From assembly GCF_003318235.1 (NCBI RefSeq), contig NZ_QOCG01000030.1, positions 310,001 to 374,000 of the forward strand: a stretch of DNA of 64,000 nucleotides. The letters run 5' to 3'. The notes under the pieces were generated by a model. That model saw only the letters and a list, made by a program, of their open reading frames with translations. It was not told the origin of the DNA and did not search any database. The number at the start of each line of letters is the position of its first letter. Position 1 is the first letter of the stretch. This DNA is from Loktanella sp. D2R18 (GTDB lineage Bacteria; Pseudomonadota; Alphaproteobacteria; Rhodobacterales; Rhodobacteraceae). Both the position numbers and the translations under genes were made by a program. Shown here one piece after another: positions 27,384 through 37,152 of this stretch.

Positions 27384-27721
27384 CAGCCAAACACCGACAA
27401 CAGATCGCCAACACCCAATGTATCGTCCGCGATGCATGAAATCGTATCCGGACGCCCGGCAATTTCGACCACCAGATCCGTTGTCGCAGAGGTCGTGCCA
27501 ACAACAGCAGCCTGTGCGATTTCAACGATTTCGCTGCTAGATGCGTTGTCGATAATACAATCAGTCACCGGCGTCGCATCGACCCCAGGGAACTTGCTTT
27601 CGACGACGCCATTCACCACAGTTTTTGCACTGCTGCGCGCGATTTGATCAACGCTATCAGACGCGTCAAGACACCCAGATAGGCCAAACGCCGCCGCAGC
27701 AATCAATCCATATTTCCACAT
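27383..27721 (-). CDS. Small lipoprotein inside the sdh operon (first of pair)
   Basis: A 112-residue protein with a clear signal peptide and lipobox ([17 protein letters not shown], Cys17), then a mature part with two Cys residues (DCIIDN and SCIADD) that could form a disulfide. It starts on the last base of the sdhA stop (TAATG) and ends on the start of the next lipoprotein. It is therefore co-translated between sdhA and sdhB. I recall hypothetical genes at this spot in other Rhodobacteraceae but cannot confirm homology. Confidence 0.75.
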   Translation of the reverse strand: MWKYGLIAAAAFGLSGCLDASDSVDQIARSSAKTVVNGVVESKFPGVDATPVTDCIIDNASSSEIVEIAQAAVVGTTSATTDLVVEIAGRPDTISCIADDTLGVGDLLSVFG

Positions 27722-29526
27722 TAGAACGTCCTTTCTTTGGGCGCGATTTTCGCTTCGGAAATGCCGCCCTGTTTTTCGGTTGTCAGTGGGGTCGTGATGA
27801 CAGGACGGTGGCTGAGCTTGACGCTATCGCCATCAACGTGGCTGATGGTGTGCACCCGCCAGTTTTCATCGTCACGCGTTGCGTAGTCTTCATGCGCGTG
27901 GGCGCCGCGGCTTTCCTTGCGGGCCTCAGCACCAACGATTGTTGCCAAGGCGTTTGGCATCAGGTTGGTCAGTTCAAGCGTTTCCATCAGGTCAGAGTTC
28001 CACACGAGGCTGCGGTCGGTGACCTTGAGGTCATCCATCTTGCCCGCAATCGCTGTCATTTTATCAACACCTTCGGCCAGTGTTTTGTCGGTACGGAACA
28101 CGGCAGCGTCTGCCTGCATTGCTTTTTGCATCTCAAGACGCAGATCAGCCGTAGCGATATTGCCTTTGGCATGGCGCAGACCATCAAAACGATCAAAACA
28201 TGCGTCGACTGATGGCTGGTTCAAAGTTGGGTTTGGCGCGTTGCGGTCAACAACCTCACCAGCGCGGATCGCAGCCGCACGGCCAAAGACCACAAGGTCA
28301 ATCAGCGAGTTAGAACCAAGACGGTTCGCACCATGCACAGAGGCACAGCCAGCTTCACCAACAGCCATCAGGCCCGGCACAACAGCGTTAGGATCTTTGG
28401 CAGTGGGATTCAACACCTCACCGTAATAGTTGGTTGGAATACCGCCCATGTTATAGTGAACCGTTGGCAGAACCGGGATCGGTTCTTTGGTCACGTCGAC
28501 ACCGGCAAAAATCTTGGCCGATTCTGAAATACCTGGCAGACGTTCGGCCAAAGCCTCGGATGGGAGATGGTTGAGGTTCAGGTGAATATGATCCCCCCCT
28601 GCGCCAACACCGCGCCCTTCGCGAATTTCCATTGTCATACAGCGGCTGACATAGTCACGTGGGGCAAGGTCTTTATAGTTCGGGGCGTAACGCTCCATGA
28701 ACCGTTCACCTTCAGAGTTGGTGAGATACCCACCTTCGCCGCGCGCGCCTTCTGTGATCAGACAGCCAGCACCGTAAATCCCGGTTGGGTGGAACTGCAC
28801 GAATTCCATGTCCTGAAGTGGCAGCCCCTGACGGGCGACCATGCCGCCGCCATCACCAGTACAGGTGTGGGCAGACGTAGCCGAGAAATAGGCGCGGCCA
28901 TAGCCGCCAGTCGCCAGAACAACAGTTTTCGCGTTGAACACGTGCATGGTGCCATCGTCCAGCTTCCATGCGATGACGCCTTGGCAGACGCCATCTTCGG
29001 ACATGATCAGATCAAGCGCGAAATATTCGATATAGAATTCAGCCTGCTGTTTCAGCGATTGACCATAAAGCGTGTGCAAGATCGCATGACCGGTCCGGTC
29101 GGCAGCAGCACAGGTCCGTTGTACGGGCGGGCCTTCGCCAAACTCTGTTGTGTGGCCACCAAATGGACGTTGGTAAATCTTGCCTTCTTCGGTCCGGCTA
29201 AATGGCACACCGTAATGTTCCAGCTCGTAAACCGCTTTGGGGGCTTCGCGTGCGAGATATTCCATCGCATCCGTGTCGCCCAGCCAATCAGACCCTTTGA
29301 CGGTGTCATACATATGCCACTGCCAACTATCAGGGCCCATGTTACCAAGGGACGCCGCGATGCCGCCCTGCGCCGCAACTGTGTGCGACCGGGTTGGAAA
29401 CACCTTTGAGATACAGGCTGTCCGCAGCCCTTGTTCCGCCAGACCCAGCGTCGCGCGCAGACCAGCACCACCAGCACCGACAACGATCGCGTCATAGGTG
29501 TGGGTTTCGTATTCGTATGCAGCCAT
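27721..29526 (-). CDS. sdhA: Succinate dehydrogenase flavoprotein subunit
   Basis: A 601-residue catalytic subunit of complex II that oxidises succinate to fumarate. The FAD-binding [17 protein letters not shown] is followed by SHTVAAQGG, where His48 is the covalent FAD ligand. Further landmarks are [27 protein letters not shown] and [20 protein letters not shown]. Length is normal. It is third in sdhC-D-A. Confidence 0.97.
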   Translation of the reverse strand: MAAYEYETHTYDAIVVGAGGAGLRATLGLAEQGLRTACISKVFPTRSHTVAAQGGIAASLGNMGPDSWQWHMYDTVKGSDWLGDTDAMEYLAREAPKAVYELEHYGVPFSRTEEGKIYQRPFGGHTTEFGEGPPVQRTCAAADRTGHAILHTLYGQSLKQQAEFYIEYFALDLIMSEDGVCQGVIAWKLDDGTMHVFNAKTVVLATGGYGRAYFSATSAHTCTGDGGGMVARQGLPLQDMEFVQFHPTGIYGAGCLITEGARGEGGYLTNSEGERFMERYAPNYKDLAPRDYVSRCMTMEIREGRGVGAGGDHIHLNLNHLPSEALAERLPGISESAKIFAGVDVTKEPIPVLPTVHYNMGGIPTNYYGEVLNPTAKDPNAVVPGLMAVGEAGCASVHGANRLGSNSLIDLVVFGRAAAIRAGEVVDRNAPNPTLNQPSVDACFDRFDGLRHAKGNIATADLRLEMQKAMQADAAVFRTDKTLAEGVDKMTAIAGKMDDLKVTDRSLVWNSDLMETLELTNLMPNALATIVGAEARKESRGAHAHEDYATRDDENWRVHTISHVDGDSVKLSHRPVITTPLTTEKQGGISEAKIAPKERTF

Positions 29527-29546
29527 TGTTTTGTTGCTCCGCTAAA

Positions 29547-29918
29547 TTAAAGGGCGATGCGCACAATTGCGAAAATCGCAAAGGCAGCAGCAGAATAAGA
29601 CAGGCAGTTCACGCCGATGATCAAACCTTTGCGGGTCAATCCGCCAGTGTAATCTTCGATTGTGGACCGGGCGCCGTGGGCAAAGTGATTGAACCCAACC
29701 AGCATGGTCAGGATCGCAATCATCGCCGGGAACGGGCGCTGATAATAAGCGATCACTTCGGAATAGGGCGAGCCAAGGATCGCGCCGAAAGACAAGATGA
29801 ACATAAGCACAAGTGGCAGCAACGCCACAGAGGTGACCATCATATGCCAGTGATGTTCAGTACCAGTTTTCGCAGAGCCAAGCCCGGCAGCGCGTTTACG
29901 GTCAGTGATGAAACCCAT
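29547..29918 (-). CDS. sdhD: Succinate dehydrogenase membrane anchor subunit
   Basis: A 123-residue protein with three membrane helices. The region around GTEHHWHMMVTSVALLPLV and YYQRPFPAMIAILTMLVGFNHFAHGARSTIEDY holds the residues that, in this family, bind haem and quinone. It sits between sdhC and sdhA, with a 12-nt gap to sdhC. Confidence 0.93.
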   Translation of the reverse strand: MGFITDRKRAAGLGSAKTGTEHHWHMMVTSVALLPLVLMFILSFGAILGSPYSEVIAYYQRPFPAMIAILTMLVGFNHFAHGARSTIEDYTGGLTRKGLIIGVNCLSYSAAAFAIFAIVRIAL

Positions 29919-29930
29919 GATCCGTCTCCC

Positions 29931-30320
29931 TTACAGTACGATGACGACAAAGATCGTCAGCAAAACGGACCCAACCAACGCCGCTTGGGCGTACATTTCG
30001 GATTGATCAACCTCAAGCATTCGGCCGGAATCCCAAATCAGGTGGCGAATACCAAACAGCATGTGGTAGAACATCGCCCAGGTTGAGAAGAACAAGATCA
30101 AATCGCCGAACCAGCTGGTGATAAACCCATTTGCAGTTGCAAATGCTTCGGGGCCAGATGCGGCGGCAACAAACCACCAAACGATCATCAGAGACGCAAC
30201 CAGCAGCGAGAGCCCGGTGATCCGCGTAAAGATTGACGACATAGAGGTCCACTGCGGTCGGTAATATTGCCCGATCATGAACGGTGACAGAGGACGGTTG
30301 TCCTGATTATTGTCGGCCAT
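29931..30320 (-). CDS. sdhC: Succinate dehydrogenase cytochrome b556 subunit
   Basis: A 129-residue protein with three membrane helices. The N-terminus MADNNQDNRPLSPFMIGQYYRPQ and the SIFTRITGLSLLVASL segment are typical, and FYHMLFGIRHLIWDSG contains the haem-ligating His. The ATG at 30320 has GAAGGGA seven bases upstream, so longer in-frame starts up to 30392 are not used. It is the first gene of the operon, about 120 bp downstream of the paired operator sites. Confidence 0.93.
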   Translation of the reverse strand: MADNNQDNRPLSPFMIGQYYRPQWTSMSSIFTRITGLSLLVASLMIVWWFVAAASGPEAFATANGFITSWFGDLILFFSTWAMFYHMLFGIRHLIWDSGRMLEVDQSEMYAQAALVGSVLLTIFVVIVL

Positions 30321-30436
30321 GAATGTTCCCTTCTTTGGCTTGGCTGCCATTTCGGTTGCGCCTTTAGTCTTTTTTGCACCAATTCCAGCCAAGAGTCACG
30401 CAAAGTAAGATGGATAAACAGTGAATTCTTGCCGCA

Positions 30437-30488
30437 ATTATGCAAAATACCGCCCTTTGTGATCACACATTTTTTCCATGTGATCACA
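30437..30488 (-). promoter_or_regulatory. sdh operon control region: two TGTGATCACA palindromes plus a -10-like box
   Basis: Perfect 10-bp palindromes TGTGATCACA lie at 30479-30488 and 30458-30467 with 11 bp between them, so their centres are 21 bp (two helical turns) apart. Reading towards sdhC, CATAAT (30442-30437) follows after 15 bp and could be the -10. The same arrangement precedes sucC, and one copy precedes the gntR gene at 48742-49389. I infer that these are operators for that GntR protein. The close upstream position would suit activation. Confidence 0.75.
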
Positions 30489-30852
30489 AATAAAAACTGA
30501 GTTATTTAGTCGGAATACTTAAGGATGATCGCTCACGCCCGGCAATAAGATCGTTAACGCTCGCTTAAGCAACGTCATATCACGACCTACGAACAAAGGA
30601 TAACTACCCCGACATCGGCTCCGCTCAGCGAAAGGCAACTATGAGCCCAACCTTGTCAATATTATGCACCACTACGAATGTCGGCTATCATTCGGCTTTC
30701 AAAAGCCTACAGCAACTAAGGAGGTTTTGAACGGGTTTTAGTGAACGCAAATTGCGATGTTTTACATCGTATCAAGAAGGAGAGCTTTGGATCACTCTTG
30801 ATTGAATGGCTGCCCTCTATAAGTTGAAAGTTGACAGTGAGGAGAATTCGTC
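30489..30852. other. Intergenic stretch without a recognised gene
   Basis: No gene or RNA I can name is seen here between the sdh control region and the short ORF at 30853. It is AT-richer than its surroundings. It includes the word AATGTCGGCTAT near 30677, resembling words in the gap after the tRNA gene. A purine-rich AAGGAGG near 30720 has no start codon with a lasting frame. Confidence 0.4.
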
Positions 30853-31017
30853 GTGATCAACGGTAACTTTAATCACCCAGAATATGGAGCCTGTCGCTTT
30901 ATAGGAAATGCCGGCGACTGGATTGTATTTGAATGTTGGCATTCAAGTGAAAGTAAGTGGGTCCGTCAAACAGAACGGTTAAGCGTTCTGTTAAAACTTA
31001 TTGATGCCAATACATAA
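30853..31017 (+). CDS. Putative 54-residue protein, function unknown
   Basis: A GTG-initiated ORF with GAGGAG at 9 nt upstream, a good ribosome-binding site. It encodes a small protein beginning with the residues INGNFNHPEYGACRFIGNAGDWIVFE, as seen in two adjoining blocks. It contains three Trp and two Cys and has no signal peptide or membrane segment. It stands alone on the plus strand in an 835-bp gap. I recognise no family, and the only support is the start signal and the intact frame. Confidence 0.45.
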   Translation: MINGNFNHPEYGACRFIGNAGDWIVFECWHSSESKWVRQTERLSVLLKLIDANT

Positions 31018-31155
31018 AGTTTGGGATCAACCCTAAAACCACCGTTTATTGAATGCGACCTGTTCTGCCAGAGAACGCCCCAGTGGTCCCCAAATCTAGA
31101 TGCCAAAGCCTCTATGCTGGGTGCGAGCCGCCTACTGCTCCGCTAGAATAACAGG

Positions 31156-32181
31156 TTACTCCGGCATCAAGGCCCAACAATCCAGATCAAGCAGCACATC
31201 GGGGTGATACTTCCCATCGTCCCCACGCAACGCACCCGCCGCGCCTTTGGTCGCGACCAGCCGTAGCCGGATCGCGCCGACTCCCGGCGCAGCTGTTTCA
31301 GCGATGTCCAAAACCTCGGACCATGCCCGCACCGTGTCGCCTGCGAAACATGGATTTGCATGTGCGCCGCCATTCAACGCCACAATCATCTGCGCATTAG
31401 CTAACCCATTGAACGACAGCGCCCGCGCCATTGAAATCACGTGACCACCGTAGATCAGCCGTTTGCCATCTGGTCGATTAGTTGCGTCAAAGTGCACTTT
31501 GGCGGTGTTCTGCCAAAGCCGGGTGGCGAGCATATGTTCGGCCTCTTCAATGGTGACGCCGTCCACATGGTCGATGACTTCGCCGACGGCATAGTCAGAC
31601 AGACGGTGCGGTTCCCCCGCCAGTGCAAAATCATAGTTGCTGAAATCAAGCCCCTCTGGGATCACCAGATCATCCGCCCCAACGGCGCTGTTCAGCGCAG
31701 GGATCACCGTCTCAGGCGCGGGATCATCGCCGCGTTTACGCACCATCACCCAGCGCACATATGACATCAGCACTTCGCCATGCTGGTTACGCCCGGTGGT
31801 CCGCACCCAAACGACACCGCTTTTGCCGTTTGAATTTTGCTTAACCCCGATCACCTCGGACGTGGCGGTGATTGTATCACCGGGCCAAAGCGGCGTTTCC
31901 CAGCGCCCTTCGGCATAGCCCAGATTAGCAACCGCATTTAACGACACATCCGGGACCGTTTTGCCAAATACCGTGTGAAAGGTCACAAGATCATCCAGCG
32001 GGCTAAACGGCAGACCGCAGCTTTGCGCGAATTGATCCGACGAATGCAACGCGTGCCGGGCAGGATAAAGCGCGTGATATAGTGCGCGTTCGCCCATCTT
32101 GATCGTGCGCGGCACGGCATGGGTGATCACATCGCCAACCGCGTAATCTTCGAAAAACCGTCCTGCGTTTGTCTTGCTCAT
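31156..32181 (-). CDS. mch: Mesaconyl-CoA hydratase (MaoC family)
   Basis: A 341-residue enzyme with two MaoC/hot-dog domains, beginning GRFFEDYAVGDVITHAVPRTI. In the ethylmalonyl-CoA pathway it interconverts mesaconyl-CoA (2-methylfumaryl-CoA) and beta-methylmalyl-CoA. The second half holds LATRLWQNTAKVHFD and IYGGHVISMARAL, corresponding to the second domain. It is last in the operon mcl2 - nnrU-like - DUF1737 - mch, with a 4-bp overlap with the DUF1737 gene. Context with ccr and ecm supports the assignment. Confidence 0.93.
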   Translation of the reverse strand: MSKTNAGRFFEDYAVGDVITHAVPRTIKMGERALYHALYPARHALHSSDQFAQSCGLPFSPLDDLVTFHTVFGKTVPDVSLNAVANLGYAEGRWETPLWPGDTITATSEVIGVKQNSNGKSGVVWVRTTGRNQHGEVLMSYVRWVMVRKRGDDPAPETVIPALNSAVGADDLVIPEGLDFSNYDFALAGEPHRLSDYAVGEVIDHVDGVTIEEAEHMLATRLWQNTAKVHFDATNRPDGKRLIYGGHVISMARALSFNGLANAQMIVALNGGAHANPCFAGDTVRAWSEVLDIAETAAPGVGAIRLRLVATKGAAGALRGDDGKYHPDVLLDLDCWALMPE

Positions 32182-32381
32182 TGCTCACCTAACTTCATGT
32201 CCGGTGTGTAGGGCGCGTCGATATCTTTGGTCACGGCCTGCCCGCACCGCATCACGCCATTGGCCTGATCAAACGCGTAGGTGGGGCTGCCGTGCAATTC
32301 CCACCCTTTGGACAAGGCCAAGGACACTTTGTGGCAAAACGCGGATGTGTCATCTTCGGTCAATAAGCGGTAAATTTTCAT
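32178..32381 (-). CDS. DUF1737 small protein
   Basis: A 67-residue protein recognised as DUF1737 from MKIYRLLTEDDTSAFCHKVSLALSKGWELHGSPTY. It has a single compact domain and no signal peptide. It overlaps the start of mch by 4 bp and begins 3 bp after the NnrU-like gene, so it belongs to the pathway operon. Function is unknown. Confidence 0.82.
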   Translation of the reverse strand: MKIYRLLTEDDTSAFCHKVSLALSKGWELHGSPTYAFDQANGVMRCGQAVTKDIDAPYTPDMKLGEQ

Positions 32382-32384
32382 GAT

Positions 32385-32930
32385 TTATCCAAACGGGTTA
32401 TAGCCCAGCGCCACATGCACACCCGCCACGACGGCAAAGACGACAACGGTGGCAATCAAGGCTGTGATTTCTTTTTTCATGGGCACGGCTGGGCCCGGCG
32501 TCCAATCAGGTTGCGCACGGTTGATCAGCTGCACTTCGGAGCTTGCCCAAACAAGCAACCCGCCAAACAAAACAAACGATGGGGTGTCGCCATTGACGAT
32601 CAAATGCGCAAGCGCCCAGATCATCACGGCCGTCAACTGCGGGTGGCGGATGTATTGGGTGATCCGGGCCTTTGATCCGGACGCCGCAAAAAGATAAAAT
32701 GCAAGCAACATCAAAAGGTTGTTGATCCCTACCAGCGCCGGTGTCCGGCCCCAATAATAGGTGCCTTGTGCCATACGGTAGCCAATAATCATCAAAATCA
32801 GACCGACAACAGCGCCAATGGCCACGGCCATTTTCCCCTGATCGCCAAATTTGGCACGGTGCGCCGGGGCAAGCCGTTTCCAAAAATGCACCCCAACCCA
32901 AAGGGCAAGTCCAAAGATAAGTAGTATCAC
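32385..32930 (-). CDS. NnrU-family membrane protein
   Basis: A 181-residue polytopic protein with about five membrane helices, matching the NnrU family (start MILLIFGLALWVGVHFWKRLAPA, core IRHPQLTAVMIWALAHLIVNGD). NnrU was first linked to nitrite/nitric oxide metabolism, but the family also includes methyltransferase-like and isomerase-like (15-cis-zeta-carotene isomerase) members. No denitrification gene is near. Its start overlaps the mcl2 stop (ATGA), so it belongs to the ethylmalonyl-CoA pathway operon. Confidence 0.85.
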   Translation of the reverse strand: MILLIFGLALWVGVHFWKRLAPAHRAKFGDQGKMAVAIGAVVGLILMIIGYRMAQGTYYWGRTPALVGINNLLMLLAFYLFAASGSKARITQYIRHPQLTAVMIWALAHLIVNGDTPSFVLFGGLLVWASSEVQLINRAQPDWTPGPAVPMKKEITALIATVVVFAVVAGVHVALGYNPFG

Positions 32931-33769
32931 GGTGTCTCCAATGCGGTGATGGCGTCAGCTTTCGCCAACGTCGCCCGCGCGGTGACAATATGCAAGTTCT
33001 CAACGATGCGCCCATCCACAACGGCCACCCCCTGCCCTTCGGCAGCGGCAGCGTCAAAGGCGGCAATCTGACGGCGGGCCAGATCGATATCTTCAGCGCT
33101 CGGGCCAAAGGCAGCATTACTGATCGCAACTTGGGCGGGGTGGATCAATGTCTTGCCATCAAACCCCATATCGCGCCCTTCCGCACATTCGGCACGAAGC
33201 CCATCGTCGTCCTTAAACGCGTTATAGACGCCATCCAGCACCACGATTCCTGCGGCTTTGGCGGCCAGCACACAAAGCTGAAGCGCAGTGACCATCGCAG
33301 GACGTCCGCGCGCGTTCAGGTCTTTGGCCAGATCATTGGTGCCCAGCACAAACCCCGCCATCCGCGGATGTGCGGCAATGCTCGCGGCGTTCAAAATCCC
33401 TTGCGGCGTTTCCATCATCGCCCAAATTGGCAGGTCAGGAATCAGCGCCGCCAACGCGTCCAGATCGGCCACGCTATTCACCTTGGGCAATAGGATCGCA
33501 TCACAATCCATCGCGGCAATAGCCGCCGCATCATCGGCACCCCAGTCGGTATCTAACCCGTTCATCCGCACGATTTTCAAACGCGGGCCATATCCGCCCT
33601 GCGCCAAGGCATCCGCCAAGGTACCGCGCGCTTCGACCTTTGCATCAGGCGTCACCGCATCTTCAAGATCGAACAAGATCACATCCACAGGCAAGCCGCG
33701 CGCCTTATCCAGCGCACGCGGTTTAGAGCCGGGAATATAAAGGGCCGAACGAAAGGGGCGGGTTTGCAT
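32927..33769 (-). CDS. mcl2: (3S)-malyl-CoA thioesterase (Mcl2 type, CitE-like)
   Basis: A 280-residue HpcH/HpaI-CitE family protein. Landmarks are ALYIPGSKPRALDKARGLPVDVILFDLEDAV, LPKVNSVADLDAL, MMETPQGILNA and FDGKTLIHPAQV. The length and position fit the malyl-CoA thioesterase Mcl2, which releases malate at the end of the ethylmalonyl-CoA route. The lyase Mcl1 is longer, about 318 residues. The ATG at 33769 has GAGGAAA upstream. It is the first gene of the four-gene operon ending in mch. Confidence 0.85.
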   Translation of the reverse strand: MQTRPFRSALYIPGSKPRALDKARGLPVDVILFDLEDAVTPDAKVEARGTLADALAQGGYGPRLKIVRMNGLDTDWGADDAAAIAAMDCDAILLPKVNSVADLDALAALIPDLPIWAMMETPQGILNAASIAAHPRMAGFVLGTNDLAKDLNARGRPAMVTALQLCVLAAKAAGIVVLDGVYNAFKDDDGLRAECAEGRDMGFDGKTLIHPAQVAISNAAFGPSAEDIDLARRQIAAFDAAAAEGQGVAVVDGRIVENLHIVTARATLAKADAITALETP

Positions 33770-33942
33770 GACGTTTCCTCGCAATAAAATTGCGCACACA
33801 TGGCCAGAAGTTGAATGATAATTCAAGTGAAAATATGCCGCAGCGCGGCAACATCATCAATTAGCGCCCAACGCAACGGTGATAGATATCTAGGTTCTGC
33901 GGTATCGCAATGTGATCGGCTAAAGCCCGATCAGCATCGATT

Positions 33943-34932
33943 TTATCCTGTGTCGAATGTTCTGATGAGCCGGAAACCAAAAAAGTCACGGCGGGTTGTA
34001 TTCTCAGGTCGGACTCGACGAGCTAGACGCAAGCTATCCATTGCACCATTGTGTGCTCCGCCCTTTGCAACACGCCGTTCACAATCAGTTTGTCCGAGAG
34101 CATCTGCAAGGTACGCGCTATCGGAACTCAGGCCGAGGTGTTCGTCAGACCAGCAGGATAAAGTGTACTCTCTAACATTTCCGGACATATGCCGAAGGCC
34201 CCATGTGTTCGCAGCATCTAATTCTCCAACGGGTATGGGCGCGTTTTGGTTGGCTAGGTAGGGCATTGATTGCCCTCGTCTTAAATGTTCTGTTGCCCGT
34301 CCCGAAAAATTCGCTTGATCTGAGGTCAGATCATCGCCCTGCGCAAAGCGCGTCGTTGTCCCTGCGCGCGCCGCATATTCCCATTCGGCCTCTGTCGGTA
34401 GACGATAAACGTCATCCCCGACCTGCGCATTTAGCCACGCAACATATTCAAGAATATCCAGATACGAGACGTTGATCACCGGATGATCGGGGCCAATCAC
34501 GACGTAGCCTTGCCGCGTCAGGACGTTGATATCCGGGCTGTGTGAGCAACCACCTGCGTCGACACAGATCATCCATTCCGCGTAGGTAAGCTCGTTCCGA
34601 GCCATGGCATAAGGAATATCCATCACGACCTGATGGCGGGGATGCTCGCTCGGGATAATATTGATCTCATCAGGACCACGCACAGTACCCGTTGCGTCCG
34701 GGCCATAAATATCAAACGGGTTGCGCGATTCACCGAGGATAGCCCCCATCATAAATGACCCCAGCGGCATAACGATCATCTCTGGGCAATCGGCGCATTC
34801 TTGGAACATTTCAAGTTCGCCGACGGTCTGCCCGTCAGTAAGCTGATAGGTGGGGGCTGTTTCGGCTATGCTGGTCGTCGCTGCAAACACACATCCGAGT
34901 GCAAACAAAATTGTCTTAATCGTCGCGTTCAT
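33943..34932 (-). CDS. Exported SUMF1/FGE-domain protein without the catalytic Cys pair
   Basis: A 329-residue protein with a signal peptide (about residues 1-24, ending TTSIAETA) and a formylglycine-generating-enzyme-sulfatase fold. Landmarks are FQECADCPEMIVMPLGSFMMG, RNELTYAEWMICVD, YRLPTEAEWEYAARAG, MSGNVREYTLSCW and GGAHNGAMDSLRLARR ending FFGFRLIR. Where true FGE has its active-site cysteines near the C-terminal arginines, there is none. It is more likely a PvdO/EgtB-like relative of unknown role. The ATG at 34932 gives the signal peptide, with GAGGG upstream at a rather long 11 nt. Confidence 0.85.
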   Translation of the reverse strand: MNATIKTILFALGCVFAATTSIAETAPTYQLTDGQTVGELEMFQECADCPEMIVMPLGSFMMGAILGESRNPFDIYGPDATGTVRGPDEINIIPSEHPRHQVVMDIPYAMARNELTYAEWMICVDAGGCSHSPDINVLTRQGYVVIGPDHPVINVSYLDILEYVAWLNAQVGDDVYRLPTEAEWEYAARAGTTTRFAQGDDLTSDQANFSGRATEHLRRGQSMPYLANQNAPIPVGELDAANTWGLRHMSGNVREYTLSCWSDEHLGLSSDSAYLADALGQTDCERRVAKGGAHNGAMDSLRLARRVRPENTTRRDFFGFRLIRTFDTG

Positions 34933-35017
34933 TTTGGACACACCCTCTGGCAGCAAAACCATATCACCGCAATCGCTATCAGTGCGCCGCACCCCAGTAA
35001 AGCATCGGATCAGGCGC

Positions 35018-35773
35018 CTAAGCCAGTGCCACCCAAATCAGCCGCGCCCCCGTCAGCACCAGCAAGACATAGGTCAGCCCAAAGAATAGCCGTTCGGGCA
35101 CCACGTTATGGGCGCGCACGCCAATCCATCCGCCCAATAGTGCAAACGGGGCCAGCGCAAGGCTGCCCATGAGCGTGTCCCAAGTGAAGACGCCTAAAAA
35201 CGCGTAGGGCAGCACTTTCATCCAGTTCACGGCCCAAAAAGTGACCACCATTGTCGCTTGATACGTGGTTTTGCTGAGCCCTTGCGACAGCAAGTAGACC
35301 GTTGCTGGCGGCCCGCCTGCATGGCTTATGAAGCTGGTGAAACCGCCCACAAACCCCGCGCCGCGTGCAAAGTTTTGCGAAAACGGGGCATCGCCGATCT
35401 TGAGCCACCCAAGCGAGCGACTAAACTGAAAGACCACGAAAGCGAGACAGACGCACCCAATCAACAGTCGGACAAAATCGGCGTCAACGACCGTATAGAC
35501 CCACACAGCAAAGATGATCCCAGGCAACGCGCCCTGGATCAACCCCTTGGCCGATGGCCAATCCCATTTGCGCCAATAGGCTTTCATCGTCGCGACATCG
35601 ACCAACATGTAAAGTGGAAGGATAATCCCAAGCGCAGCCCCCGGCGGTACGACCAGCGCCAGAATCGCACCGCCGACAAAGGCGACACCACCACCGAATC
35701 CGCCCCGAGATATGCCTGCAAAGACCATCGCGGGAATGCCCGCCGCGAAAAAATGCCAGTCGAGTTCGAACAC
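35018..35773 (-). CDS. TauE/SafE (TSUP) family membrane protein
   Basis: A 251-residue polytopic protein with about eight membrane helices. Landmarks are FAGISRGGFGGGVAFVGG near the N-terminus and FTSFISHAGGPPATVYLL in the middle. GTG at 35773 with AAGAGG seven bases upstream gives the usual N-terminus (FELDWHFFAAGIPA). An in-frame start ten codons earlier lacks a ribosome-binding site. It is divergent from mdh. The substrate is unknown, and it is only distantly like the TSUP protein at 13391. Confidence 0.86.
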   Translation of the reverse strand: MFELDWHFFAAGIPAMVFAGISRGGFGGGVAFVGGAILALVVPPGAALGIILPLYMLVDVATMKAYWRKWDWPSAKGLIQGALPGIIFAVWVYTVVDADFVRLLIGCVCLAFVVFQFSRSLGWLKIGDAPFSQNFARGAGFVGGFTSFISHAGGPPATVYLLSQGLSKTTYQATMVVTFWAVNWMKVLPYAFLGVFTWDTLMGSLALAPFALLGGWIGVRAHNVVPERLFFGLTYVLLVLTGARLIWVALA

Positions 35774-35788
35774 GGCCACGCCTCTTAA

Positions 35789-36895
<1,107 letters not shown>

Positions 36896-36919
36896 GCGCC
36901 ATATCGCATCGTTTACACT

Positions 36920-36944
36920 AGGGCGCCCCTCGGGGCGCCCTTTT
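36920..36944 (+). terminator. Rho-independent terminator after mdh
   Basis: A perfect 9-bp stem, AGGGCGCCC with GGGCGCCCT, closes a CTCG tetraloop and runs into TTTT. It is 24 bp beyond the mdh stop and separates mdh from the suc promoter region. Confidence 0.85.
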
Positions 36945-37023
36945 GCGTTTCGTATAGCTGACACTACCGCGAATCCCTCTATATAACTAAGTTCCGCGCG
37001 AACAACTTAGGTGACATCAAATT

Positions 37024-37076
37024 TGTGATCACAGCGCAAAAACGTGTGATCACAAATGTTCGATTATGCCCATATT
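37024..37076 (+). promoter_or_regulatory. suc operon control region: two TGTGATCACA palindromes plus a -10-like box
   Basis: Perfect palindromes TGTGATCACA lie at 37024-37033 and 37045-37054. The 11-bp gap gives the same 21-bp centre spacing as upstream of sdhC. CATATT (37071-37076) follows after 16 bp and could be the -10, against CATAAT after 15 bp at sdh. The leader to the sucC ATG would be about 70 nt. The match in number, spacing and distance to the -10 argues for one shared regulator, most simply the GntR protein at 48742-49389. Confidence 0.78.
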
Positions 37077-37152
37077 TTTCATTTTTCAGTTACAAAACAT
37101 TCATTCCTTGTGGTTTAGATAGGTCAACCGAAGCCAAATTGGACATGTCCCT

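Noticed and set aside
28567-29409. 280-codon plus-strand frame opposite sdhA
   Set aside because: It is antisense to a certain gene, and the sequence has no domain-like pattern.
32123-32130. GTGATCAC inside mch resembling the TCA operator
   Set aside because: It encodes conserved residues near the start of mch (DVITHAV), has only the 8-bp core and no partner.
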